Below, in pieces: positions 36,610 through 45,772 of a stretch of 64,000 nt of DNA (its first letter is position 1; each line of letters starts with the position of its first letter). Where the stretch lies: positions 124,001 to 188,000 of the forward strand of contig NZ_VRTT01000001.1 in the NCBI RefSeq assembly GCF_008017805.1, written 5' to 3'. This DNA is from Paenibacillus sp. N3.4. Its GTDB lineage: Bacteria > Bacillota > Bacilli > Paenibacillales > NBRC-103111. A program made the position numbers and the translations under genes. The notes below the pieces were generated by a model. The model searched no databases. It was not told the origin of the DNA and saw only the letters and a program-made list of their open reading frames with translations.

Positions 36610-37470
36610 TTATTTCGCCTCTGTATCTTGATCCTCTAGCTTGCTCATTAGCTGCCTTACTTTCGAATCGGTGTCAGACCCAACAGATGGTGTATACACG
36701 CTGCACCTCAAATCCGTTCGACCCTGCACCTGAAGCGTGGTCAGATCAAACAACATCTTCCCGACCTTGGCATGACGGAATTCAATAAAAACTTCCGGAG
36801 CCGAGCTGACATCGCTTTGATTCCAAAATGTGCGGAAGTCTTCGTTTTTCTCGCTGATTCGTTCGATAAATTCACTATACCAATTATCTCCCAAATATTG
36901 GCCATAATAAGAACGAAACATCGCCAAAAATCCTTTTACGAAATCGCTCCAATTCACTGCGAGGGTCTTCAATTCTTTGCGCGTAAAAAGTAGCCATATC
37001 ATATTGCGCTGTTCGAGAGGAATCATCGCAAAATCAAGAAATATAGCCGCTGCCGCTTGATTCCACCCGACAATATTGCATCTGCGATCCGAAATAATGG
37101 TCGGACAATCGTGCAATTCGGTAAGTATCCGACTAAGCGCGGGACTAATACTTGGTATATCATCGATAAAAGTGGTCGGTGCCGGCTGCTCCAACGCCAG
37201 CATGAATAAATATTGGCGTTCGTCCTCATTCAGCTTCAATGCTAGTGCGATCCGGTCCAATACTTGGACTGACATTTTAATTTCCCTGCCTTGCTCCAGC
37301 CATGTGTACCAAGTCGTACTTACTCCCGCTATAGCTGCTACTTCTTCTCTTCGTAAGCCGGGCGTTCGGCGGCGGCTTCCACCTAGCAGTCCTGCTTCAT
37401 TGGGCTGAATCTTCGCTCGGTGTGCCGTCAGAAAATCAGACAACGCCTGAAGTCGTTCCTTCGTTTTCAT
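36610..37470 (-). CDS. XRE-family regulator with MmyB-like ligand-binding domain
   Basis: A 286-residue regulator. The N-terminal helix-turn-helix is RRRTPGLRREEVAAIAGVSTTWYTWLEQGREIKMS; residues 105-285 match the MmyB/MLTR PAS-like domain (DRRCNIVGWNQAAAAIFLDF, then FIEFRHAKVGKMLFDLTTLQVQGRTDLRCSVYTPSVGSD). The family binds fatty-acyl or other small ligands. No neighbouring target gene is evident on this strand; fabF on the other strand is a possible target given the ligand class, but this is speculative. Confidence 0.9.
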   Translation of the reverse strand: MKTKERLQALSDFLTAHRAKIQPNEAGLLGGSRRRTPGLRREEVAAIAGVSTTWYTWLEQGREIKMSVQVLDRIALALKLNEDERQYLFMLALEQPAPTTFIDDIPSISPALSRILTELHDCPTIISDRRCNIVGWNQAAAAIFLDFAMIPLEQRNMIWLLFTRKELKTLAVNWSDFVKGFLAMFRSYYGQYLGDNWYSEFIERISEKNEDFRTFWNQSDVSSAPEVFIEFRHAKVGKMLFDLTTLQVQGRTDLRCSVYTPSVGSDTDSKVRQLMSKLEDQDTEAK

Positions 37471-37581
37471 TCTTTAACGCCTCCTAACCTTCATCCTAGA
37501 AGTCATTATACCAGTATAAACGATTACTTGTAATAGGATAATACCTATGACATGCTAATAGCACAAGTTAGCTATGAGTCT

Positions 37582-37686
37582 GCAAGTTTTCTTCGAAAAC
37601 TCTAAAGTTCATGCTTACGATGCAAGTTTTCTTTGAAAACTCTGAAGTTCATGCTTACGATGCAAGTTTTCTTCGAAAACTCTGAG
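37582..37686 (+). repeat. 40-bp tandem repeat (2.6 copies) in the fabF leader
   Basis: Copies at 37582-37621, 37622-37661 and a partial 37662-37686 share a GCAAG-TTTTC start. Each unit contains the palindrome GTTTTCTTCGAAAAC (or a one-base variant). The last copy runs straight into the fabF ribosome binding site. An effect on translation or transcription is possible. Confidence 0.9.
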
Positions 37687-37698
37687 GAGGAACCTATA

Positions 37699-38934
37699 AT
37701 GAAACGTGTTGTTGTGACGGGTATGGGGGTAATTACACCCCTGGGTAATGATGTAGATACTTTTTGGAATCGATTGGTCGAAGGACAATCCGGTATTCGG
37801 AAGATTGATACGATGGATGTTTCGGCCTACAAAACGGATTTCGCTGGGCTTGTCCGCGATTTCGATGCGGAAGCAGCGATCGGTCGCCGCGATGTTAGGC
37901 GGATGGATCGGTATTGCCAATTCGCTGTTGCTGCCGCCAAGCAAGCGATTGATGATGCCGGGCTTGTCATTGATGAACACAATGAGGAACGCGTGGGTGT
38001 TTACATTGGATCAGGTATCGGTGGGATTCACACAATCCTCGATAACTATAAGTTGTTGATGTCGCGCGGACCTGGCCGTGTCAGTCCCGTTGTTGTGCCG
38101 ATGATGATTGCGAACATGGCGGCTGCACAGGTCAGCATTTTATTCGGCGCCAAAGGTCCTTCCTTGGCGCCGGTGACCGCTTGCGCCACGGGGAACAATG
38201 CCATTGGCGAGGCATTTAAGCTTATCCAGCGCGGAGGCGCGGATGTCGTTATTGCCGGAGGCGCTGAAGCGACGGTCACCGACCTAGCGCTTGCAGGCTT
38301 CGGCAACGCCACAGCGCTTTCGACGCGCTGTGACGCGCCGGAGCAGGCGAGCCGCCCGTTCGACGCGCAGCGCGACGGCTTTGTCGCCGCCGAAGGCGCC
38401 GGCGTGCTCGTGCTTGAGTCGCTCGAGTATGCCGAGCGGCGAGGGGCCCATATCCATGCCGAACTCGTCGGCTATGGGTCTACCTCGGACGCCTACCACA
38501 TCGTGGCGACCGATCCCGAAGGCATGGGCGCGTATCGAGCCATGCGCGATGCTGTAGCTGATGCCGGGCTCGTGCCAGAGCAAATCGACACGATTAATGC
38601 ACATGCAACAAGTACGATTGCAGGAGACTTATCGGAAACCCTTGCCATCAAGCGTTTGCTTGGTTCTGGCGCTTACAATGTACCGATCAGCGCCAATAAA
38701 TCGATGATTGGTCATATGTTGGGTGCAGCCGGCGGAGTAGAAGCCGTCGCCCTAATTAAAACGCTGCAGAACGACATTATCCCGCCAACCATTAATCTTG
38801 AACATCCCGACCCGCAATGCGATTTGGACTATGTCCCCTTAGTTGCTCGCCACGCCAAGCTGCAATACGGGCTATCCAGCTCATTCGGCTTTGGTGGGCA
38901 TAATGCGGTATTGATTTTCAAAAAATACAGATAA
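37699..38934 (+). CDS. fabF: Beta-ketoacyl-ACP synthase II
   Basis: A 411-residue condensing enzyme that elongates fatty acids by joining malonyl-ACP to acyl-ACP. The start MKRVVVTGMGVITPLGNDV and catalytic triad are clear: Cys162 (TACATG), His302 (NAHATST) and His339 (MIGHMLGAAGG). I chose the ATG at 37699 with GAGGAGG upstream instead of the longer frame from 37633, which begins inside the tandem repeat. It stands alone, apart from the usual fab cluster, so it may be a second copy. The middle (about 38280-38470) is much richer in G+C than its ends, reaching about 77% in 38341-38400 by count. Confidence 0.93.
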   Translation: MKRVVVTGMGVITPLGNDVDTFWNRLVEGQSGIRKIDTMDVSAYKTDFAGLVRDFDAEAAIGRRDVRRMDRYCQFAVAAAKQAIDDAGLVIDEHNEERVGVYIGSGIGGIHTILDNYKLLMSRGPGRVSPVVVPMMIANMAAAQVSILFGAKGPSLAPVTACATGNNAIGEAFKLIQRGGADVVIAGGAEATVTDLALAGFGNATALSTRCDAPEQASRPFDAQRDGFVAAEGAGVLVLESLEYAERRGAHIHAELVGYGSTSDAYHIVATDPEGMGAYRAMRDAVADAGLVPEQIDTINAHATSTIAGDLSETLAIKRLLGSGAYNVPISANKSMIGHMLGAAGGVEAVALIKTLQNDIIPPTINLEHPDPQCDLDYVPLVARHAKLQYGLSSSFGFGGHNAVLIFKKYR

Positions 38935-38959
38935 CGGATCCATCCTATCTTTCGTCTTC

Positions 38960-39010
38960 TTGTAATTACTTTAGTAAACTGATACTATAATAATGTTTAC
39001 TAATGTTTAC
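38960..39010 (+). promoter_or_regulatory. Promoter/operator of the XRE regulator at 39034
   Basis: A TATAAT (38986-38991) lies between inverted elements AGTAAAC (38973-38979) and GTTTACT (38995-39001), and TAATGTTTAC is repeated directly at 38991-39000 and 39001-39010. The overlap with the -10 box suggests autorepression. The -35 is poor (TTGTAA, 20 bp away). Confidence 0.5.
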
Positions 39011-39033
39011 TTTTAGGCGTGAGGTGGGAATTC

Positions 39034-39432
39034 ATGTATTTTTACGATAAATTAAAGGATATGCGCAAGCTAAAAGGCTTCACCATCCGTGAATTAGCGG
39101 ATCGTTCTGGGGTGTCAGCCGCTTATATTTCCCAACTTGAGAACGGTAATCGGGGTATCCCATCGCCGGATGTTTTAATGAAACTATCCGAAGGGCTTAA
39201 TACGTCCTATTCCGAACTCATGGAAATTGCCGGATATCTGGAATCTTCACCATCAACACAGGAATTCCAAAGTAATCCCGTTAATTTGCGCCGCTTCCTT
39301 CGGGAAAATGAATTGATGTTCGATGGCTTCGTACTCACACCGGAAGATAAAGAATGGGTCGAGCGCATGCTGACCGTCCTATTTTGGAAAGACCGTCAAA
39401 GTACCAAAACGGATTTATATGCCTCAGAATGA
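39034..39432 (+). CDS. XRE-family regulator (SinR/ImmR-like)
   Basis: A 132-residue regulator with an N-terminal helix-turn-helix (MRKLKGFTIRELADRSGVSAAYISQLENGNRGIPSPDVLMKLSEGL) and a short C-terminal region (RFLRENELMFDGFVLTPEDKEWVERMLTVLFW) like that of SinR/ImmR-type repressors. I chose the ATG at 39034 (GAGGTGG 6 bp before it) rather than the GTG at 39019. A terminator follows at 39503-39551. No target is obvious apart from its own promoter. Confidence 0.85.
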   Translation: MYFYDKLKDMRKLKGFTIRELADRSGVSAAYISQLENGNRGIPSPDVLMKLSEGLNTSYSELMEIAGYLESSPSTQEFQSNPVNLRRFLRENELMFDGFVLTPEDKEWVERMLTVLFWKDRQSTKTDLYASE

Positions 39433-40001
39433 CAAAAGACTCGGCCACTTCGGGAGGCTATTGAAAAACTTCCGTTTTCTGAAGGAATTAAATAGTTGTA
39501 TCAAAAAAGACGACTCAAATTCATTTTTCGAATTTTAGAGTCGTCTTTTTTAGGCTCAACATTTTAACGAAAGGATTCAGAGTGCAAGAGGGCTGGGATG
39601 ATGAACGAACCGAAGGATGAACGGACTCTAGAGCCGCTATTGTAGTTTTGAATGACCTCTTTGGGAGCTTAGCGGACATCACCGCCGCTATTCGAGCGAT
39701 AAGAGGCCGATGTCTATGATTTCACTGCCCTTAACGGAACCTCTGTCCGCAAGCAAGGGCAAGGCGAGGGATGAAGGGCAAATAACGGCCGCTATGTCCG
39801 CTTGCCTAATCCAATCGTTCAACCATCGCAGTCAAAACGGGTGAATCCGAATTCACAGGACCATTCAAACCTGATTGTTTAAAGTCAATCCCTAATTCTA
39901 ACGATGAACCTTTTTTCACTATTTTTTTAAGGAGATTTTTCAGTGGCCCCCCACTTCGGCCGGGTCTTTTGTCATATCTATGGATCTTGTCAACAGTCCC
40001 C
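39433..40001. other. Non-coding block with terminator, inverted near-repeats and CCGCTAT motifs
   Basis: This 569-bp gap has no convincing gene. It contains a terminator (39503-39551) and three GCCGCTAT copies (39633, 39684, 39788). A pair of inverted similar sequences starts ATGACAAAAGAC on plus at 39430 and again on minus at about 39974, each followed by CGGCC. It looks like repetitive intergenic DNA. Confidence 0.5.
39503..39551. terminator. Strong terminator after the XRE gene
   Basis: Arms AAAAAAGACGACTC and GAGTCGTCTTTTTT are fully complementary, with extra AAATTC/GAATTT pairing inside. A and T tracts on both sides allow termination in either direction. Confidence 0.88.
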
Positions 40002-42529
40002 TTATTCAGGCCTGCCCTGCTCATTCAGCTTATAGCTCATATAGCTTCCGCTAGCGATACTGCCAGTAGTTGAATCGGATGGTTTCGACAAAATAAGCTC
40101 GTGATCCTTCCCTATGTGATCCGTTGTGAAGCCAGCTCCGATTTTCCATCTCACAAGCCCTCCACTTTTGGCATCTATCATAATCAGCTCTTCGTTTGAA
40201 TCCGATTGTTCGTTTCCAAGCCCAGTATGCAGAGTTACATAGAGCTTCTCTCGATCCATCAAGAGATTGCCCATATTCGTATTTAGTTGCCATAACAAAG
40301 GGGTTACAGCACCGCTGGTTAAATCGATTCGCAATAACCTGAAGCCTTGAATCATGTACAATAAACCTTTTTCCCGATCTAACACATACGAATTTTCACC
40401 TTTGGGTGTTGCATCATAGATGCCGTCCGGCTTCGTTCGCGGGAAAGTAATTTCTTTCTGCCAATTTCCTTTCGTGTCAAATACATGGATATGATCGTCA
40501 AAAACGAGCAACATCTTATTCATATATAAAAGGATTTTTGGCTTTCCTACTGCATTTGTCATCGATCCGACATGATGCGTAAGCAGATTCATCTTCAACG
40601 GATCATACACGTAGAGCCGACTGGACTCATACAACCACTGCACTCCAATTGGATCCTCATACAAACTTTCCGGATACACAGCCACTTCTTCTTTAGGCAG
40701 TTTGCTTACTGATTGGGGAAGTGCCGCGGTCGTAGAGAGCTTCTCCAATTCGTTCGTAAACAAGGTTATGCCCTGAAGACCATATCCTTCTATCTCCCCT
40801 TTTTCATTAGTGCCTACTTTCCATGGCATCGGAATGGGGGACTCTTCTGTAATTTCCCATTTCTTACTCAGCTTCAGAATGCGATTGCCAAACGTATCCG
40901 CCACATACCAATAACCATCTTTGCTTATAAAATCTGCCGCAGACTGGCAAACCATATAATTGCTTATCGAGCAATGCTGCTTTACAGGCAGTTTGCCCAT
41001 ATCCTTCAACCCGCCTGATGCTTCCCAGCGCTCCATGCGATCCCCAGTCAACACGTACCATTCTTCTCCCACTTGGCGTACGGTCCGATTGTTGGAAGCA
41101 TCTCCGCTACCTGAATAATCGCGCTGTTTAAGCGCATTTTGCAATTGCTCAGGAATAGCTGCGTTAAGTGATTGTTCCTTTTCGAGAGCCTCTCGTTTAG
41201 GAAATAAGAGCATAACTTCCTTCGTCGGACCCTCTGACTTTTCGCTCTTCGAAATCCGTCCTGCTGCCAAGGTACTCATCCAGAGAGATTCTTCTGGCAT
41301 GCTGCCTCTCGTATTCATTAAATCGTACAAGGATAGGTATTGCTTTATTCCATCTTTGGTTCCCTGCATCATCGAACCGTCGCGTGTTATAGCTGTGACG
41401 CCTTTCATCGATAAATCCACTTCATGAGGCTCCAAGCTTTTCATACCTTGAGTGCTAGGATAAGAAATCGTCTGAAGAATGTCATTTTTCATGCGAACCA
41501 AATTCAGACCGCTGAGTAATGTCCAACCTTCTTCCATTAACCTGACAGATAAAATGAAGGGAGTTGGATGGGTGGAAGGCAGCAGAAGACCTTTCTCTGT
41601 TCCGTTTTCCATACTGTTTATGCTTAATAAAAGTGCATTAGGCCCTGTGTACGGAGGTTGCGAGCGGAGAGCTGTATCGATGTTGATCGGCTGCGTTCTT
41701 CCTAATTTATATCCCGATAGTCTATAAATGCTTGGGCTGACTGAACCATTCTGATAGATGAGAAGTCCTCGTTCATCCTCCATAATGGTTAAATTATCGA
41801 ATTCTTTTACCTTTGTTAAAACAGTTCGATCCGCCTCACTTACTACCGGAGGTTTCATATTTGTGCGATCTTGCGATGCGGAGTAATCATTTACGAAAAG
41901 CTGACCTCTGCCTTGTCCGTTCATCCAATACTCCTGGTAGTGGTCGACAGTCTTTTCGAGAAATAAAGCTCCTGCCGGTTTGTTCGAAAACGTGATGCTC
42001 TGAATTCCTTCAGGAGCAATCTGCATATCCCCCACACGCTTAAGCGGGTTGCTTACAGTAGTAGTGAGATTGATTTCATACCATTCGCCCTGCTTGCGCT
42101 CCCCGTTCGTCAAAGGGAACCCAATATAGGCGGTTTTGTCATTTCTCCATATATAGCCTGTTCTTGTTGACGGGAATCGTAAAGGATTATTTTGAAAACC
42201 AGAGCCGCCGATCCACTCGTACCGGATTTGATTATTTTGCATATAAACAATTTGCTTATCATTCTGTAAAAGAATAAGAGGCTCTTTCGCATCTGTTGTG
42301 AAACGGTGATCCGCTGTCTTCCACTCCCGTATATCATTCAATCTTTGCTCAATCGAACTAGACAACAACTCGGATGGCGTTGGCGTTGGTTGTGGGTTGA
42401 GTGTCGCTTGGCCACCAGGCCATACACTCGTCAGACGTTCATGGTTCGCCCCCATGCCATATAGCAAATAATGAGGATGACGCTTAGCAGCAATCCAACT
42501 GCTCCACGTATCCATAACTTCCTACTCAT
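40002..42529 (-). CDS. Membrane-anchored extracytoplasmic protein with propeller-like repeats, frameshifted at 42449-42453
   Basis: The open frame to 42515 lacks a start site. A second frame supplies one: AAGGAGG, 5 bp, ATG at 42529, then SRKLWIRGAVGLLLSVILII, a clear membrane anchor that stops after WGRTMNV. One more G in the five-G run (plus-strand C at 42449-42453) joins the frames as CYMAWGANHERLTSVWPGG, giving 842 residues. The rest is extracytoplasmic and probably beta-propeller rich (e.g. YWYVADTFGNRILKLSKKW, NSYVLDREKGLLYMIQGF). No family is recognised. The gene follows a terminator after the RND-2 operon, so it has its own transcript, and its function is unknown. Confidence 0.7.
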
Positions 42530-42657
42530 GCCGGCCTCCTTCTTCAACAACAGACGATTTCGGTAGTACAGCGCTTTCAACCTATTGCCTATTCTAACAT
42601 GGAATGAGCCAAGAGAACTATATGGATGGAAGTATTTCTCAGAAATTATGTTCAATT

Positions 42658-42700
42658 AAAAAAAAGAAGATTCATCCCTTAAGTAAGAGATTGAATCCTC
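42658..42700 (-). terminator. Terminator after the RND-2 operon
   Basis: On the minus strand GAGGATTCA pairs with TGAATCTTC (one G-U), followed by eight T. It lies about 20 bp after the stop of the secreted-protein gene. Confidence 0.85.
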
Positions 42701-42720
42701 TATGTCAAACTGGCAAATCT

Positions 42721-44435
42721 TTATTTAATAACCTTCAATAAACGTTTAGCTGTACCATTTGGCGTATCAAAGATCTCATACACGTTGACTGTAAAGGGAT
42801 AGCTGAACTGTTCAGAACTAATATTACTCGCATCTACGAATTGTACGCCACTAATCAATTTGTTTGTTCCTGATAATGCAGAATCTTTGGAACCGACAAC
42901 TCGTCCTGCCGAATCAACAATTTCAAATCTAATTTTAGAGAAATTGTTATCCACAACCACATTCTCTTTTGCGTAATATCCAAATCCATACGGAATTTGT
43001 AAGTATACATGAGTTGTGCCGTAGTTTGGGTGTTCACTGTGAATTCTTTAATTTTCAAGTCAAATGGGTACAACGAAATTGTGCCATCCGTCGCTTCATC
43101 TTGTAAGCTCGTTTGTAAAGCTGCGATTGTTGTCGTAAATGGAGCCGCAGCTTGCGCATCAAGCAGCTTCAAGGAGAAATCCTTGCCTGTTTCGGATTGC
43201 GGTACGATATAAGAATAACTCACTACGTAGCTGAGTCCAGGATTTAACATTGTTGTGACATTCGTTTGACGAGCACCTTGATATGTGATTCCCTGCGCAT
43301 TCGTCAACTCCGACAAAAAGGCTGGCGTCGCCGTCGGTACATCGCTTGTATTCGTTAATTTAAATTTAGCAACTGCCGTCTTGTAGCCTTCGCCTGGATT
43401 TTCGTGTAAATGAAGTTCCATTAACGACACTTCTGTTTTCTTATCTACGACCTTGGTTAAGGCATCAAAAGCAATCGGTTGACCGATTGAATAAGGAACT
43501 GCGGCGGATTGCTCTTGATCAGTTTTCGGCCAAGCCATCGTTAGCTTTCCAGTCGCTAGGGTAATAGCTTGGGATCCTGGTGTTTTTGGCACAAAAGTAT
43601 CCGTGGAGACGACCAATAGATTAGACAACGTAACGCCATTTTCTAAAGGTATCGCAAAATGAATGTATTTCTTCTCACCTGCTTCCAAGACCACAGCGTC
43701 TTTTTCGGCCAGCTTCCCTTCATAGGTCTTCAGCGCCGATTGCGCATCCAGTCGGAAGGATGGAACCGTTTCGCGGCCTGCCCCCGGATTATCTGCAAGC
43801 ACAGTCACAACCGCACTGCGGCCCGCAGCCGTATTTTGGATAGAAACTTCTACAGGGGTATACACTAATCCTGAATTTACTCCCGGGATTGTGAATGCCT
43901 GCTTCCAATCCAGCAAAGTCAGATTCTGCGAGGCTGGATTCCTATCTCCATACCATACCGAAGACGTTGGTATCGAAAGCAGCGTTGTCTCAAGCTTCGG
44001 ATAGGCATATATATCTACATTTACGAAGGAAAGTTCATCAATTTGCGTAATTTCTTTACTATCTACGGTTGTCATATAGACTTGTTCGCCGATTTCTCTA
44101 GGTTGCAGCGTATCTTTATTGCCAGCACTTGGCTTCAGGGTATAAACGATACCGCTTGCTGTATGAACACGAAGCTCATGTTCCGGTACACGATTTTGTG
44201 TGGTACCCCCGTTATATAGACGAACTGTAACAGAGATTTGCGAGCCTAAAGCAGTAGGCGTCACAGCAACATTTTTAACTGCTGCTCGAATATCACTCGT
44301 CAAGCCGTAATTGGCAGTCGGCGCGGAGACGACGGTTGGCACCGCGTCCGCCGCGAATACCGGCAGTCCTCCTTGAACTAACATTGTCCCTAACATCAAA
44401 GCGGTTAAGCCTGATTTCCACGGTTTATTTTTCAT
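42721..44435 (-). CDS. Secreted protein of unknown function, third gene of RND-2 operon, frameshifted at 42967-42970
   Basis: A signal peptide (about residues 1-28, cut after VFA) is followed by about 540 residues of beta-rich, Ig-like repeats (VSVQNTAAGRSAVVTVLADNPG type) without catalytic motif. The first frame goes wrong after LDITQ; the alternative frame continues KENVVVDNNFSKIRFEIV to the stop at 42721. One extra A in the AAAA run (plus-strand T at 42967-42970) restores 571 residues. It starts 36 bp after the adaptor gene, the same spacing as the RCC1/SLH gene after pump 1. A partner role outside the cell is inferred from position only. Confidence 0.75.
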
Positions 44436-44471
44436 GTTCGTACACTCCTCATTCTGAGATTTCGCAAAAGG

Positions 44472-45758
44472 TTACTTAGCTGCTGGTGTCGTTGTTGGCT
44501 GCGTAGTCTCTACTTTTTGTCCGTCTTTCAATGTATTCTGACCAGTGATGACTAATTGTTCGCCGTCTTTAAGCCCTTCAAGCACTTCTTGGTATTCACC
44601 GCTTATACGTCCAAGTTTTACCTTGCGCTTTTGATACTGATCGCCTTGTTGAACGAAGACAAACGTATCGGATGCTTCACGGATAACGCTCAGTGATGGA
44701 ATCGCAACAACTTGCTCTTCTTTATCTGTCGTTAACTGTACCATAAATCGTTTACCCGGTTGAAGCTGATGATCCGCATTCGGAACTTCCAGCTCTAATG
44801 TGAATGTTTTTGTGGTAGCACTCATCAAAGGCGCCAAATAACTAATCTTGGCTGTCCCTTTTTTATCCGGTGTGTCCGGATTGTAATAGACAAGCTCTTG
44901 CTTGCCTTTCACAAGTTGATAGTTCGTTTCGGATAACTCTGTTTTAAATTTGATTGGATCAATCTGCTGCACTTGCCCGACTTTACCTGCAGCTGCATTG
45001 ACGGTTTGACCAACGACGATATTAAAATCGGTCAACACACCGCTTCCCGGTGCTTTCACACTATAATTATCCAAAGAACGCGTTGCATCCTCTAAGGAAA
45101 GCGTGGCAGATTGCGCTTGCGTTTGCGCCGCAGATATCGAATCCGTGTTATCAAAAGCAGATAGCTTGCTCTGCGCGGAATCCAGATTCATCTGAGCGCT
45201 GTCCAAAGCTTGTTTGGTTTGATCAACCTGATGCTGAGTGACAAGTCCCGCATCATAATCATTACGAATTTTATTGTAATCCTGCTGTGCGTTCTTAAGA
45301 GCTGTTTGGGATCTAGTCACGCTGTCAGCCAGATCTTTCCGATTGTTCACTTTGTTATCGCGTGCTTGTTGAAGCGATTCTTGCGCGCTTCGCACAGAGA
45401 GCTCGCTCTTACTTTTTGCCGAAAGCGCATCTTTGTTATCAATCTTGAACAGAACGTCTCCTTTCTCGACGTACTCTCCCCGTTTTTTCAATACTTCGAT
45501 TACTTCTCCATTGGCCTTTGCAACAACATCAAGCGCTGTTCCTGCAGCTACATCTGCAACCTGCTCGATAGGATTGCTGATTTTTTGTTTCTTAATGACA
45601 TCCGTTTTAATCGCTCTTGGTGCTAACTGCACAGTTGCCGCACCTTTAGCTCCCGGCGCTGAGCAGCCGGCAGCCATAACGACTGCTGCTGTCAATAAGA
45701 CGATTACGCCCATTGAACGATATTTGAATTTACGCTTCTCCGTACTACCGTTGATCAT
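44472..45758 (-). CDS. RND efflux adaptor lipoprotein (HlyD/MFP family), pump 2
   Basis: A 428-residue adaptor with lipobox Cys32 (VMAAGC). The lipoyl halves (EVIEVLKKRGEYVEKGDVLFKIDN and YSVKAPGSGVLTDFNIVVGQTV) flank a coiled coil at about 115-225 that is far shorter than that of adaptor 1. The barrel and membrane-proximal parts follow, with GRISGEYQEVLEGLKDGEQLVITGQ near the end. There is no Gly/Gln tail. It starts 14 bp after the pump 2 stop, so the order is pump, adaptor, secreted protein. Confidence 0.92.
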   Translation of the reverse strand: MINGSTEKRKFKYRSMGVIVLLTAAVVMAAGCSAPGAKGAATVQLAPRAIKTDVIKKQKISNPIEQVADVAAGTALDVVAKANGEVIEVLKKRGEYVEKGDVLFKIDNKDALSAKSKSELSVRSAQESLQQARDNKVNNRKDLADSVTRSQTALKNAQQDYNKIRNDYDAGLVTQHQVDQTKQALDSAQMNLDSAQSKLSAFDNTDSISAAQTQAQSATLSLEDATRSLDNYSVKAPGSGVLTDFNIVVGQTVNAAAGKVGQVQQIDPIKFKTELSETNYQLVKGKQELVYYNPDTPDKKGTAKISYLAPLMSATTKTFTLELEVPNADHQLQPGKRFMVQLTTDKEEQVVAIPSLSVIREASDTFVFVQQGDQYQKRKVKLGRISGEYQEVLEGLKDGEQLVITGQNTLKDGQKVETTQPTTTPAAK

Positions 45759-45772
45759 CTGTGTGCCTCCCT

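Noticed and set aside
37582..37686. CRISPR array
   Set aside because: The 40-bp units are directly adjacent with no spacers and only 2.6 copies.
39806..40024. 72-codon minus-strand frame overlapping the end of the membrane-anchored protein gene
   Set aside because: No ribosome binding site precedes its ATG, the sequence matches no family, and much of it runs through the repetitive block at 39930-39985.
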